A stretch of 5,709 nucleotides of DNA from Rhodobiaceae bacterium UBA7378 (GTDB lineage: Bacteria; Pseudomonadota; Alphaproteobacteria; RS24): the NCBI GenBank assembly GCA_002469805.1, contig DKNW01000050.1, positions 1-5,709 of the forward strand. The letters are read 5' to 3'. Shown here piece after piece: positions 5,249-5,709 of this stretch; positions within the stretch are counted from its first letter, which is position 1, and every line of letters starts with the position of its first letter. Under the pieces are notes generated by a model. It did not search any database and had not been told where the DNA came from. It was given only the letters and a program-made list of their open reading frames with translations. A program made the translations under genes and the position numbers.

Positions 5249-5709
5249 TGCGGCAAATAGGGCTGGTGACACGGCGCGAGTTTAATAGCTATTTCGCAAC
5301 GCCGCTGGCGTTTGTGTTCATTGTTGTATTTTTACTGGCGACGGGCCTGTCGACCTTTTATCTGGGCGGTTATTTCGAAATGGGGCAGGCAGATCTTGTC
5401 AGTTTCTTTTTGTTTCACCCGTGGCTTTATCTGTTTTTTCTACCCGCGATTTCGATGCGCCTATGGGCTGAAGAGCGGCGCAATGGGTCGATTGAATTGC
5501 TGCTGACCCTGCCTGTGCCCCTTAGCGCCGTGGTCCTGGGCAAATATCTTGCGGCGCTTGGGTTTTCGGGTCTCGCACTTTTTCTCACTTTCCCGATCTG
5601 GTTGAGTGTCAACTATTTGGGCGACCCGGACAATGGTGTCATTCTCGCAGGCTATCTCGGCAGCCTCATGCTGGCGGGCGGATATCTCGCCATCGGCTCT
5701 TGCGTGTCT
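5245..5709 (+). CDS. ABC-2 type transporter permease, GldF-like (5' part, cut by window end)
   Basis: The frame is open from ATG 5245 to the last base, giving 155 residues with no stop. It begins inside the ATPase gene (ATGA overlap), so the two are one transporter. Residues 1-20 form a basic amphipathic start (VTRREFNSYFATP), typical of ABC-2 permeases, in which a short helix lies on the membrane before the first span. Hydrophobic segments lie at about 22-40, 51-71, 101-125 and 133-155. Between the second and third sits the conserved cytoplasmic stretch containing RLWAEER (72-78) and IELLLTLPV (83-91), a pattern shared by GldF-like permeases and other ABC-2 members. Full-length relatives are about 230-260 residues with six spans, so roughly the last third is missing. 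The substrate is unknown. The alternative start at 5248 would remove only one methionine. Confidence 0.9.
   Translation, partial: MMRQIGLVTRREFNSYFATPLAFVFIVVFLLATGLSTFYLGGYFEMGQADLVSFFLFHPWLYLFFLPAISMRLWAEERRNGSIELLLTLPVPLSAVVLGKYLAALGFSGLALFLTFPIWLSVNYLGDPDNGVILAGYLGSLMLAGGYLAIGSCVS

Overview
The window looks like a stretch of alphaproteobacterial chromosome with moderately high GC. The clearest lineage marker is the DUF2794-type gene on the minus strand, a family known mainly from Alphaproteobacteria. The other genes (a YbbA/YbbP-like ABC exporter, a Bax inhibitor-1 family protein and a GldA/GldF-like ABC-2 exporter) fit that assignment but do not fix a genus. I see no mobile elements, CRISPR repeats, tRNA or rRNA genes, or broken genes. 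Gene spacing and overlaps look like ordinary core chromosome.

Layout, left to right. Bases 1-193 hold the 3' end of an ABC ATPase of the LolD/MacB/YbbA type. Its stop codon overlaps the start of an 860-residue FtsX/MacB-fold permease (193-2775), so the two form one translationally coupled ABC system resembling E. coli YbbA-YbbP. After 66 bases comes a 240-residue Bax inhibitor-1 (YccA/YbhL-like) membrane protein (2842-3564) with a strong ribosome binding site, followed by a rho-independent terminator (about 3599-3633). A short convergent gap separates it from the minus-strand DUF2794 gene (3667-4131). A 154-base divergent intergenic region (4132-4285) carries a perfect TATAAT box for the minus strand and a 9-bp perfect inverted repeat. 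To its right, on the plus strand, a second ABC operon begins: an ATPase of the GldA/CcmA class (4286-5248), coupled by an ATGA overlap to an ABC-2 permease (5245 onward) that is cut by the window edge.

Functionally, the window joins two independent ABC systems. The left one belongs to the mechanotransmission/lipoprotein-handling superfamily (large periplasmic domains, FtsX domains). The right one is a small ABC-2 exporter whose relatives are often followed by a GldG-like auxiliary protein. Between them lie a BI-1 channel-like protein and a small conserved protein of unknown function.

I found no strong evidence for a wholly new system. The observations most worth checking are the inverted repeat in the divergent promoter region, the apparent lack of a ribosome binding site before the GldA-like ATPase, a cysteine cluster in the DUF2794 protein's N-terminal extension, and the unseen continuation of the GldA/GldF-like operon.
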